Shown here: piece by piece, positions 34,621-45,379 of the stretch
How positions within the stretch are numbered: position 1 is the first letter of the stretch
Layout of the letters: the number at the start of each line of letters is the position of its first letter
NCBI GenBank assembly: GCA_001414485.1
Contig: LLEY01000049.1
Location: 62,001-126,000, forward strand
Length of the DNA stretch: 64,000 nucleotides
Direction: 5' to 3'
DNA from: Calycina herbarum
Taxonomy: Eukaryota > Ascomycota > Leotiomycetes > Helotiales > Pezizellaceae
Notes under the pieces: model-generated
The model's database searches: none
What the model saw: the letters and a program-made list of their open reading frames with translations, nothing else
Told to the model about the DNA's origin: nothing
Made by a program: the position numbers and the translations under genes

Positions 34621-34948
34621 TACCACTTTTTAGGGAGTTTTACAACTTTTTAACACAACATTTTTTTTAATTAATTACTTTTGTCATCTTATCTTGAATT
34701 AATAGCAATTTACGATGTCTTTCTTTCTTTTAAAATTAAAATGCGTTGTGGTTTACAATAGCTATAATAAAAATAAGTCTCTAGAAAATGCGATAAATGT
34801 AAGTCTAGTGTGGCGACCGTAGCGAAGTGATGCCCAAATAATCGATTCCGTAATTGCAACTACAAAAAACTCGCCTAACTTGCCCCACCAAACAAAAACT
34901 CCAAAAATAAAACCCTCCAGACTGAAGAAGGACAAAATAATAAACACT

Positions 34949-35042
34949 TGGAGACTGCAAGAATCGAACTCGCGACCTCTCCCAAAGCACTCGGTTACAA
35001 CAACCATGCGAAGGGAACATCATACCCCTAGACCAAGTCCCC
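34949..35042 (-). tRNA. tRNA-Ala (anticodon CGC) with a 22-nt intron
   Basis: On the minus strand a 7-bp acceptor stem GGGGACT/AGTCTCC contains the G3:U70 pair diagnostic for alanine identity, with discriminator A. The D-arm is GTCTAGGGGTATGATG-like, the anticodon stem TTCCC/GGGAG carries loop TTCGCAT, and the T-arm is GCGAG-TTCGATT-CTTGC. The intron lies after position 37 in the anticodon loop, at the usual eukaryotic place, and contains a GGTT...AACC hairpin. T-rich sequence follows downstream on the minus strand, as for Pol III termination. It starts 326 bp beyond the transposon nest. Confidence 0.78.
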
Positions 35043-35991
35043 ATGAGTTGAATCGACTTGTTATTGCTGATTCGCTGACAGAAATTGCCATATTGAAATA
35101 CTTGAGCTAGCTACCACCAAAGTGGGGTGGTCTTGTGGGGTGCAGACAAACAATAAAACTGAGCAGGAGGGTTATATTGCCGACCTCGAGCCGATCTTGA
35201 TCCTCACTCGAAGCTGAATCGAAGGCAGAATAAAAAGATCCCCAGATTTCTTGGGCGGTGTCTTCCAAAACATCTGAAGAACGCGCTTAATTTGGCTGTG
35301 GTTGCACAAACCCCTCACTGTGTGACTGGCCGGCCTTTTGGCTTCGTATCATCAAGGACAATGATGTGACGTACAGACAAGATTCGAGAGAAGGATCTTT
35401 TCTCGGAATATCGACTCAATTCGTACCCAAAAGCTGCCTCGACGAAACATTTGGATCCGACGCCCGACAACGAAAAGAGAACCACGGATTGGGACTAGAG
35501 GGAAATTACAAAAGGTTCCTGAATAAAACGCAATACCGACAGATTCCGAAAAAAAGGGGGGGACGGTCCCAGACCCGTGATGAAAGAACCCCATATATTC
35601 TAATTTCTAAAAAGCAACTCCTCATTTCCATTTCCTTTCCTCTGCGAGTTCATCTATACAAGAGGTTTATTTCTGCTCCCTCCCTCTCCTATCTCTGCGT
35701 CGAAAAACGCGCGAAGTCATGACCTATCCCAATCTTGCCATCTCTCGTGACAAACCCCCCAAAAGAACGCCTCATAAAAAGATCCATCCAGGCCGCTTTC
35801 CAGTTCCATGTGATGCAAATAAGACTATATACCTCCCTCGATCATGCATCGTCCATCGCGCCACACTCTATTCGTCATGCTATTTTCATTTTGGGATAGA
35901 CTCAATGGTATCACCCTTCGAAATTTCATACTCACTCAGCCTCTCTACATTCCCGTAGAAGAGTAAAGAAAAGGGTAAAGAGTAGAAGCCC
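35043..35991. other. Intergenic, no gene seen
   Basis: Two adjoining ORFs (35366-35722 and 35719-35958, plus strand) have no recognisable domain, low-complexity translations and no splice support. Probably the 5' flank of the tRNA gene and the 3' flank of the gene ending at 35992. Confidence 0.4.
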
Positions 35992-37206
35992 TCAAGCGCC
36001 CACCTCAGCTTGCGCCAAAAGCCTCTCCCTCCACCCATTACACACCTCCTCGAAACCGCCCACCACATCCCCGCACACCCCCGCACACTCCCTATTCCCC
36101 AATCGTTCCCCCCAATTCCCCTTCGTTAACCACAACTCCCCTTCTTCCCTTTCTTCTTCCTCTCTTTTCATATCAGCCACAAGTTCGCGTGCGCTTTTCA
36201 GACGCCGAGCGGCTGCTGTGGTGGTCTGTCGAGACATGTGTAGGGTGTCGGAGAGGTAGTTGAGGGTTTGGATAAGGTCTGCTGTTAGACCATGGAGTTG
36301 GGTTAGGGAGGTGAAGGCCGCTGTTGTGGGACGGGGCATGGATTCTGAGAGGGTGACGAGTAGGGGAAGGAGGTCTTCAATTGTTTCGTCGTCCGGGGGT
36401 GCTACTAGAGGTGACAGTAGGGGGTATGCTAGGGATTGGAGGAGTCGGGTTTGGTGGAGGAGGTGAGTTGATAGTGCGGTGTGTGCTGTGATGAGTCTGT
36501 TTATGTTAGAAATTATACTTCATAAAGTAGAGGGGAAAGCATACCTTGTAGCACCACCCTCAACCCCAGATTGCCCACCAAGATCCTTCAGCCCTTCGAC
36601 CACTCTCTTTACGACTCCATCCCTTTCCGTACCATTATTTTCCGTTCCCCTTCTCGCCAAACCCTCCACTTGATCCAACCTCGCAACCAACCCCGGTGGC
36701 ATCCCCGAAGATTCCAAATCCGAGTCTCCCCCATAATCACTCCCATCGTAATCACTAGCCGCTCTCCTATGTCCTTTTCCCGACATGAGAATGGGCGGCG
36801 ACAAATTCTGAGGTTTACTAGGAGCCAGAACGGGCGAAGATCCCACATCCACGCCACTATCCCTCGTTGGTTCCGTCCCCCTCACCTCCTGGAAATTCAT
36901 CTCTGGTTCCTCGTCATCTTCCTCTCCCTCTCCTTCATCTTCATCCCACGCATCCGCTAATTCATCTGCCAGATTCCCCAATCCATTTCCCGCCGGCGTA
37001 GCTCCCCCACTGCTGAAGACATCCAAACCCAGCCCATCACCACGGTTCATAGAATTCCGATTCGGCGTCGTAGGGGAATGAAGGGATTGTTTTGAGTTCC
37101 GACGTGGGGAGGAGTCGTTGCCGTATGAGAGTGGTGTTGCGAAGGAGAGATCAATACTATTCGACGCATTCCTCTTATGTCGCGGTGTTCGCGGAGAAGA
37201 AGCCAT
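35992..37206 (-). CDS. Conserved-looking fungal protein of unknown function, Ser-rich N terminus and helical C terminus
   Basis: Two exons, 36545-37206 and 35992-36496, sum to 1167 nt (388 aa). The intron (48 bp) has donor GTATGC, branch TTCTAAC and acceptor AACAG, phase 2. Residues 1-120 are low complexity with proline-directed sites (MASSPRTPRHKRNAS) and an acidic run (DEDEGEGEEDDEEPE). The C-terminal 170 residues are predicted to be mostly helical: HTALSTHLLHQTRLLQSLAY, then RQTTTAAARRLKSARELVAD, a Glu-rich segment and WLTKGNWGERLGNRECAGVC. I do not recognise the family. Its gene is divergent from NAT3 (734 bp between starts). Confidence 0.75.
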
Positions 37207-37940
37207 TTTGAAGACGTGAGTAAAAGAGTGGTAGTCGTCCAGTGTGTCGATGAATCTGCCTCACAGACTTGCTTTTCCCCAGACAAACTTTCGTCAGCCC
37301 TGTACTCCTCTATCTGCTTGTGTCTTGGTGTTCGGGTATTGTTTGTGAACTCGTGAAGGGATCGTAGGGATGTTTGGTGACACGTTGGGAGGAATCGTGC
37401 TGGCAGAGGAAAAAGGATCGGTTTTCGCGGGTGTTGTTATTCGGTTCTGGTGGTTCCCTTGATGGGTCGTCGACGTGGAGACGGAGACAGAAGACAGGGT
37501 AGGATATATGCTGATTTTATTGCGTTGATGCCATATCAAGATTGCGGGTATATATGAACCCCAAGGATTCGCGATTGGCGGTGATGACCCCTGTCCAGAT
37601 TACACTCAATGCAAAGAGAAAGTTTCTTTCCTTGGTGAAGCTGAGATGTTGGGGATTCACTGGAAGTTACCAGAAGATTTAAGGAGTTTCTTCGTGAATG
37701 AGGTATTGGTGTAACTGGTGTGTTGAGAGTGATTGTGTGAAATGTTCAGCTGTCAAAAAAGTCCGGGGAATTTCCTCGTGGTTCAAGTCGCGCCAAAAAA
37801 GGCTGGCGTCACCCAACAAACACTAGATGAACCACCACAATCAACATCAAAAGTTACACAACCCCGGACTGCAACAAGCCCAGAACCCGAGCGCTGGTAA
37901 CTACACAATATATCTATCCCCAAAACAAAGGCCAGTCACA
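37207..37940. promoter_or_regulatory. Divergent promoter region, unknown protein gene / NAT3
   Basis: 734 bp between the start codons of head-to-head genes. An upstream in-frame extension of NAT3 from an ATG at 37827 exists but gives an atypical Gln/Asn-rich leader, so it is taken as 5' leader. Confidence 0.45.
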
Positions 37941-38579
37941 ATGACATCCCTCCGCCCCTTCCACGCTCTGGATGTCTTCAAATTCAACCCCACCAATCTC
38001 GACCCCCTCACCGAAACCTACGACCTAAACTTCTACTTCTCCTACTTAGCCCGCTGGCCACACCTTTTCAATGTAGCACTAAGTCCCACAGGAAGCATAG
38101 ACGCATACCGTACGTCTCCTATCCCCCTTCCCCCTCCAATCTCAAACCAACAACTAACTTCTCCCCAAGTAATGGGAAAACTAGAATCCTCACCCCCAAT
38201 CATGGCCCTCACCAAATCCCCCCACTACCTCCCCCACCACGCCCACATAACAGCCCTAACAGTCTCCCCCTCCTCCCGTCGTCTCGGACTCGCCCGCACT
38301 CTCTCCAGCTCCCTGGAACGCGCAGGAGACGCCTACAACGCCTTTTTCGTAGATCTTTTCGTTCGACAGTCAAATACCATCGCGCAGACACTATATAAAG
38401 GAATGGGGTATTCTGTGTTTAGGAAGGTGATGGATTATTACAGTGAACATCTTGTGGATAAGGAGAGGGATAGTGAGGATGCTTATGATATGCGGAAGAG
38501 TCTGAGTCGGGATGTGAAGAGGGAACATGTGCGGGAGAAGGGGGAGACTTTTGAGGTGCAGCCTGAGGATGTTTGGTGA
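37941..38579 (+). CDS. NAT3: N-terminal acetyltransferase NatB catalytic subunit (NAA20/NAT3)
   Basis: Transfers acetyl from acetyl-CoA to nascent proteins starting Met-Asp/Glu/Asn/Gln, at the ribosome, with an auxiliary subunit (NAA25/MDM20). Exons 37941-38109 and 38170-38579 sum to 579 nt (192 aa), close to the 195 aa of yeast Nat3. The 60-bp intron has donor GTACGT and branch ACTAAC. Start MTSLRPFHALDVFKFNPTN is the usual NatB N terminus (S-x-R-x-F-x-x-x-D-L/V-F-x-F-N-x-x-N-L-D-x-L-T-E-T-Y). NFYFSYLARWP, the splice-created AYLMGKLESS, HITALTVSPSSRRLGLART (acetyl-CoA loop R-R-L-G-L-A) and LYKGMGYSVFRKVMDYYS follow. Confidence 0.93.
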   Translation: MTSLRPFHALDVFKFNPTNLDPLTETYDLNFYFSYLARWPHLFNVALSPTGSIDAYRTSPIPLPPPISNQQLTSPQVMGKLESSPPIMALTKSPHYLPHHAHITALTVSPSSRRLGLARTLSSSLERAGDAYNAFFVDLFVRQSNTIAQTLYKGMGYSVFRKVMDYYSEHLVDKERDSEDAYDMRKSLSRDVKREHVREKGETFEVQPEDVW

Positions 38580-39899
38580 AAAGATCATGATGGAAAAAAA
38601 CCATGAATAACTTGGGAAGGGGAATCGAAATGGGACGGGCCAGATCTAGGGGGAATGTGGACCTCGACTTCGGGGTCAATCTGCCCTTCAAAAGTACTGT
38701 CGGCCTGCGATGGGGAGAGGCCGCCCCTTCATGGTTGGTATACAAACCATTACTCGTCCCACAAAATGGACTTGTACTACGAATACATTCACAAGGATGT
38801 GACACGAACGACTCGCCTAGCACTTTACAGAATAGGCAAAAGCTCACTACACACTTCAAGACGATAGCAATGAATCTTCAGGGGGCAGTTGAACCAAAGA
38901 AATCAATCCCCAACTCAAGACCAATTTCCTACGATTAACTAATCCTTCTCTCCTATGTCATACAAAGAAACGAGAGCTTCGCTCTCATCCCATATTTCTT
39001 GGATCAGCAATACTTGGTGAGTCCCAATACATCGTCATCATTAGGGCCTAATAATCGAGTTTCCCGAGTCCTGGCGTTATTGCAACTCGTTTTTCCCCTT
39101 AATTATGGTAATTTCCTGTATCGAAAAGGGGATGTCTTCTATTCACTCTACGATATGCCAATCGCCCTATCGAGATCTGAGGCTTAAACCCACTTTCAAT
39201 CACAAGATTGGATTATTAGACTCTCCTAGACTATTCCCAAATAAGGAATTACTAGTACCTTTGTTGCACGTCGCAAAAATTTCAACTTTACTCTCCAAGT
39301 ACACTTCACTCGAATATGAACTAGGTCTTAACTTGCCACTAAGCCCAGCAGGGTAATTCTTCTCGAATTGTTGCATATCGCAAAAAAAATCGGTTTTACT
39401 GACAGAGTACTGGGTGTAGTATTTCCAGAACGTCCTTCAGCTCGTCACTTGTTAGCTTACTCAATAACGAACAGCTTACTCGACACGAATGGCTTACTCG
39501 ACCATTAACGGGTTACTACTCGTGACCTGTTTTTCTGCCTCAAAGTTAGAGTACAGAGGACGCAGTCAAAATTATATTAGCGATTCAGGCTCGGTAGGGG
39601 ATCGATTATTTGGGCCATAAGTCGTATAAAGTTTCTAATTGGTCAAAGCATGCTAGGAGTGGGGCTGGCTACGGCAAGTTTCGCTTAAATACTTGTACCA
39701 TTACCAACTCTTCCGAAGAAGAAAAGGTTTCCAGTCAATCTATAGCCCCGTACCTATACCAATACAGTTGCCAAGTATGATGACAACAACAAGCCTCTAA
39801 CCCCTCCTCAAACATTTCTCAAGTCCCAATTTATCAATCCAAAGACAAGAAGTCTCGGACAACACGCCGCAAAACAGCACAATCTCTTTCAACCCTTCC
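38580..39899. other. Intergenic, no gene seen
   Basis: Short ORFs only. A perfect small hairpin GAGAGCTTCGCTCTC occurs near 38971-38985. Downstream of NAT3 (plus) and of the zinc-finger gene (minus), so both neighbours end here. Confidence 0.4.
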
Positions 39900-42843
39900 C
39901 TAAAACTCACCCTCCAAAACCAACTCCTCCTTCCCAAGCAACTGTATAACAAGTCTAATCCCCCTAATCACCGCTCTCCCACCATCCGTCTCAATCTGGT
40001 TCCCATTTCCATTCCCATCAAAACCGCCTCTCCCACCCTGTTCCTCCAAAAACAATCTCCGCCAAATACACTCATGCATCTCCTCATCCATAACTGGTAC
40101 CGAGTCTTCCTTTCTCCACTCACTCCCATTCTCCTTTTCAACCATTTGCCCACACTCCTTATGCTCGCTCATTTTGTGATTCCCCAACGAAGGCGGAGAC
40201 CCATCCATATTGTTCATCGCACCAATTCCACTTCCAACTTTCAATCTCAATTTCTTCTTCTGATTTGGAAGGGTGACGCATTTCTCGCTACTGTCTTCGA
40301 GGTTTTGGGGTGTGACGTTCTGCGTTTGAGGTGGAGGAGGAGGTGAATCCTCAGACTTCGTTCCTCGACTTCTGAGTTCTTCTTGGTGTTCAAGCAGTCT
40401 CTTGGTCAATAATGGAACACTGGCTTTATATCTCAATTGGAAAACTGATGTAAAGTGTTTCAGTGTTTTCTTCGATGGAGTAGCACCTCGGCTCGTGGCG
40501 GGAGCATCTCCGTCTAAATCGGATCTTCGGGGAGGTGGTGTGGGACCTTTGTTCTGGCAATCTTGCTGAGAGAGAACTAAACAATCTGGCGTCGTAATCC
40601 CAGTCTGTAAACTTTGCAGTCTTGTTGTGGAAAAGGATGCAAGTTTATTCGATTGGCCTGAAGTGGCATCCGACAGCGAAGCGTCTTTCAAAGTCGATTT
40701 CAATGGACCGTCAACTGGTACTGTGTAGATATTTTGAACTTGGCCCCTGATTGGTTGAAACGTTTTCATTGCTATCGTCTTGGGAGGAACGGGTGGTCTC
40801 GGTAAGCTGGACTTCTTTTGGGGGAATTAGCAGTGCTCATTCAGTGCAGAGGATAGGAATTAATGAATGAAACGGATTTCGAAAATAGTACAATTCGATT
40901 TCCACAAGACTAGAACCACATTTCCCGCATCCGAAGACCGGTCTGTGGAAAGGCTGACTTACCTTCCTGACCAACGGTTTTGGTGGCACAACCGTGCCCG
41001 CACGGCTTGGGTCTTCTGGAGGAATAGCGGGGATTAAAGCTATGGGTTGTTTTGCTGGAACGTCTGTCGCAAAGTTAGTAGCTTCATCTTGAAGTAATTT
41101 GTGATAATGTAGAATTTTGGGATGATCGCGATGTACACAACATCGAACATTGTGAGGGGCCTTTTGACACGCTTCACAATCACAATCGTCTGGGCAATGC
41201 TGACATTCTCCCACAGTACCTGCACCGAACGGACTACCATGGAATTCATGACCAGTTCGAGGGTATCCATTACATTTGACTCTACTGACTGATTTCAGGG
41301 GAAAGGCTCCACCCTTTGACTCACCCTTTACAGGCTGGGAAATGTCGGATCTGAACTCTGGTGCCGAATGAAAGACATGAGAATCTGCCTCGGAAGCAAT
41401 TGCGAATGACTGATAAGAGGCAGTTGCTTCTTCCATATGACTGATGTCGGCTGTGTATCCTTTATCTGTGTGTTCGCGAATGTGGCGCATGTTATAACTG
41501 CACGTAATGGTATGGCGATGTGGTTTGTGCCCTCCATAGGCGGCACGGCAACTAGGGCTCACACATTCTGCCTCCTCGTGTGTATTCTGTGAACCATTAT
41601 TCGGGCGCTTCTTGGAGCGGACGACACTTCCCGGGTCTGCCTTTATAAATGGGGATTCTTGGACTTTTCTCATCTGAGCTCTCGATGATGTTAATTTGGG
41701 GGCGCTAATGGGTTGACTAGGTTTTTCTGGTGTGATTCGTTGTTTTGCCAGATGCTGTGACACAATGCGAGGGTTTTGTCCCAGTTCCTTTGAAACCAGG
41801 CGACTGGTTGGCGAAGAAGCTCGAGAGCCTTTGTCGACAACAGTTATAACTTTGGCATCGAACGAAGGAAACTTAATTGGCGGCGTGGACTTCTTCCTCA
41901 AAAGTTGTGGAGCTTTGAGGGTTGTCGGCGTTTGAGGATCCATCATTGGTTTTCCTCTTGACTTCCTTGACTTCTCCTCCATTTTGCTCGCCCCAGCGCC
42001 ATCAGATCCGTCGATCATTTCATCATCATCATCTGCTGGCATATCACATCTCCAGCAGTTGATCACAGAGCTATTATTGATCCAACTACAGTTGTGACAT
42101 GTCCATTGAGGCTTCGGCGGTTTGGGTGTATCGTCTATTCGGGAGGGTTCTCGTGATGATACAAGCCTTGCTGGTCTCTCAATACCATAATGATGATAGA
42201 GATCAATCACACTTTGCCGCCGCATGGTTGAGGTAGTAATCAACGAAATCTCTGAATTTATCATCTTATGTTCGAGGCCTAGATCGCGTCGAAAGGTATC
42301 GGCACTGTGATCTGCAGACTCGTCGCTGAAAAGATACGCCTCTGCCGAGCTCTTGGAACGAGCTTTCAATAATTCAGAATTTTTGACCAAATGAGCGTTC
42401 GTCGTTTGGCGAGATTTGCATGAACGTGGACTGGTCGTTTGTTGATCTTTGAACGACTGGGCTCTAGCATGTTCCTCCTCGTGGTTCTTTCTGGGATTAC
42501 TCAGACCAAGAAAAGAATGCCGAAAATCAACCTGACTGCATTCGTCCTCGTCCGGATTCTTGTTTCTCGAGGCTGGCTGTGCAAAACGACTGTTTAAACG
42601 CCGACCAAAGCCGGTCCTGGAAGTCTCCCTTCGTCGAGTTCCAGTAGAGGTAGGAGGAGAAGCCACACCTGTATTTGCCAGGCTCTGTAGATGCGATACA
42701 CGGGAAGCCACAGTTCCAGAAGGGACATTGTGACGGTTCGGCCGTCCTCTTGGAAATGTTCGAGTGCCCAGTGGCGACAGATTCGAGGTCGAGCGATCGC
42801 TAGGCGTGCGATTCGGCCTTGATGATTGCCAGCGAAAAGTCAT
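39900..42843 (-). CDS. RanBP2-type zinc-finger protein, otherwise low-complexity, unknown function
   Basis: Two-exon model: exon 1 from 42843 to about 40970, exon 2 from about 40822 to 39900, joined over a roughly 148-bp intron with donor GTAAGT, branch GCTAAT and acceptor CAAAAG. One RanBP2-type finger is clear near residue 260 (WTCHNCSWINNSSVINCWRC, C-x2-C-x10-C-x2-C), a fold that binds RNA or ubiquitin. A Cys/His-rich segment later (CQHCPDDCDCEACQKAP and CCVHRDHP) may be a second metal site. The rest is Ser/Arg/Pro-rich. An upstream in-frame ATG at 42999 would add a hydrophobic 52-residue leader; the start at 42843 (MTFRWQSSRPNRTPSDRS) is preferred because it begins the low-complexity style of the rest. 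Confidence 0.68.
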
Positions 42844-44457
42844 TGCCGAGGTTGGGTAGCCGTAATGGAAAGCGACATTTGTGATGATGATTGTGGTGTA
42901 GTGCAAAATCTGCAAAGTGTGTGCAAAGAATGTGGATATGAATATCAGTACAGAACAGAGCATCATCTCACTCGCTCGAGATGGAGACATTTTGGCCATT
43001 AAGTTTGATCAGCTAAAGAAGAGAAGGAAAGAGCGACTCTGAGATGGACCCACGGGCGCCAGAAACCAAAACCCCGAAAAGGAAAGAGTACCCCAGGTAT
43101 TGCCATGATTTTTTCCAAGACGGGTCTACTTTACTGATCTCTCTTTGATGGCACCGGGATTGTCTCGACTCATGTATTGTGAATGGAGGCAAAAGCCACG
43201 CACCTTTGCAAAGCGAAGTCAGCTCGACAGTTGACTCGAAATGGAGGGCTGTCGGTCAAGGCAAGAACAATAAAACGGAGAGAGGAAAGCAAAGAGCAGT
43301 GTGAAGCCGACACCAGAATCAAATCCCCAAAAGAGACAGGAGGATGCCGGATCCTGCCATCATTTGTAATTTCTGATGGGGAGCGAATATGAATCTTTGA
43401 GTGTCGTAAGAATTATCTTATGTGCACCAGATTCCCGAGGCAAGCCCTACAGAATATAGCTGGGGGTGTAAAGGGTCCGTGGCACTTGCCTTCAATCAAG
43501 AACCTTTGCCACAGGTTCTTAGTTTGCGGGCCTCCTAGGAAGGAACCAGGGTGCTCGAGATGGAGTTGTTTTCGAAGCAACACGAAGGAAAGAGCAATCC
43601 TGATGGTCGCTGTGTACGAGGGAGCCCCATCGAAATGCGGGTCTGATTTCTTCGCTCCTGCCTCGCTGAACAACAATACGGCTAGTGGCCAAATTTTCCG
43701 GTGCTCGAGGGTACCTAGGCTGCGTCACGAGCGCGGCACTGGTTCAACTCGTTCTTTCTTTCAAAGCGTATGTATGTTGGAAGTTGGGTGGTACCTCAGA
43801 GTCGCAGACAAGGGAGAACTATTGGTCACGGTTGGCTGGAGCTGGGTTTGACGTTTCTATGATGGTTTAGGGGGACTTCCCTCGCGCTTCTATTTGCTGA
43901 TTGTTTTCGGTAACCCTGGTCTAAATGTAGATATAATAAAAACGAAGAGAGTTTGTTTGATGACACTAGAAGGGTTAAATATATGGGGAGGAACCGAAAC
44001 GGGGACTAACGAAATCCCAAGGGCCCAGAGTCGATTCAATGGGTGGGTGGTGGGGGCGCTTGTCATCGATGGTAAGTTTTGTTGCGGGTGACTTGGATCG
44101 AGTTTGCTGGTTGCCTGCAAACAAACGGAAGGATCGACCGGTGGTATCGAGAAATCGGGTCCAGACCAGCGCCGAGACAGGATCTTGTTATGCTGTAGTC
44201 TATTAACGAGCAAAATCCGAGGGGATTCGGATTCCTGTTTCTCTCCAAACCTACCCAAATGTGAAGAAAGGAATATGCACTTTAGGAAGTATTTTCCCGA
44301 GAACCAAAAAAACCAACAACAAATACCAAGAATTGCCCTCTTATTCAGACCACTCAGGTCAAATTCAAAGGATGCATTTAGGAAACAATGATGTACATGG
44401 CAGCCACGTCTATAAGTTTCCCTCTTTAACCAGAGTGAACAATCCCCCAATCACCCA
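42844..44457. other. Intergenic, no gene seen
   Basis: Upstream of the zinc-finger gene and 3' of the ATP synthase delta gene. ORFs at 43420-43851 (plus) and 43890-44450 (minus) have no motif or splice support. Confidence 0.4.
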
Positions 44458-45232
44458 TTACTTCAAAACGGCTTGTAAGCTCTCGAGCACCTAATAATAT
44501 TAGCCATATCCACCCTCCAACATAGTTCCCAAGCTTACCTCAAGTTCAATCTTTGCCTCTGCGATATCTTGCTCACTGCCACTTCCACCAACAATCTTTG
44601 TTGCCTCTGCGATTTGCGATCGAACAGCCTCGATGCTGAAATCCTCCAATGGGAAACCCTCTACGGCGTTGATGCTCAATTGTGAGTTTGGTTGCACGAC
44701 TGCGAATCCTCCGGAAACTATGAATGGCCTGGTTAGGTATATGCCGACCTCGACATGTTCGGGGCAGACGTACGGAAGAATTGCTTGCTTCCACCACTCT
44801 CCTCGATGATCTCAACGAGACCTGGCTTCAATTGCTCAATTGATGGAACGTGGTTTGCGAGGACACCCATCTCTCCTGATTCTGCAGGAATGTTGACCTG
44901 GACGACATCTTGCGATTTGTAGACGGACTGTGGATCGTGTTAACCTTCGTCCTCCCAATTCATCAACCCCCCTTCATTCACATCGTCCCCCAACTTGTCC
45001 ATCCCCCAATCCCCCTTCCTCGTATGTGTCCATCGTAATTCGAACGTACCTGATGTGGAAGAGCCAAGCTCAACTTGATCTAGAATGGGAGGTTAGCACC
45101 ATCTGCAAAATCTGTTTAGGACCAACGGACCTTATCCGACACAGCTTCAGCGTAACCTCTGCGCATGAGAGGGGTCTTGATAGCTGCGGGACGCGCTCGC
45201 AGAGCCGTACGAGCAATACGGAGGGAGTTCAT
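44458..45232 (-). CDS. ATP16: Mitochondrial F1F0 ATP synthase subunit delta
   Basis: Part of the central rotor stalk of F1, mitochondrial matrix side. Five exons, 45131-45232, 45050-45079 (30 nt), 44774-44927, 44539-44717 and 44458-44490, sum to 498 nt (165 aa), the usual length. N terminus MNSLRIARTALRARPAAIKT is an arginine-rich mitochondrial presequence ending near RRGYAEA. Then come IKLSLALPHQ, SVYKSQDVVQVNIPAESGEM, GVLANHVPSIEQLKPG, a C-terminal helical hairpin (FSIEAVRSQIAEATKIV) and LESLQAVLK at the end. All are hallmarks of the fungal delta (bacterial epsilon-type) subunit. Confidence 0.95.
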
Positions 45233-45379
45233 GATGTTTGGGGGTATCAATTGGGAATCGGCGTTGTTGACTAGAAGTACCGGAATTTGGTTCAACTTCA
45301 GAGAGCTCGGCAACATCCGCTCTGACGGGATTAGCGTCAAAAATATGCACGTGATCATGCTTCCCATCACCTATTTTAA

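Noticed and set aside
38971..38985. Perfect small hairpin GAGAGCTTCGCTCTC
   Set aside because: Too short to assign as a terminator or RNA element in a eukaryotic intergenic region.
43890..44450. 186-codon minus-strand ORF directly downstream of ATP16
   Set aside because: Composition and lack of motifs look non-coding; it lies where the ATP16 3' untranslated region is expected.
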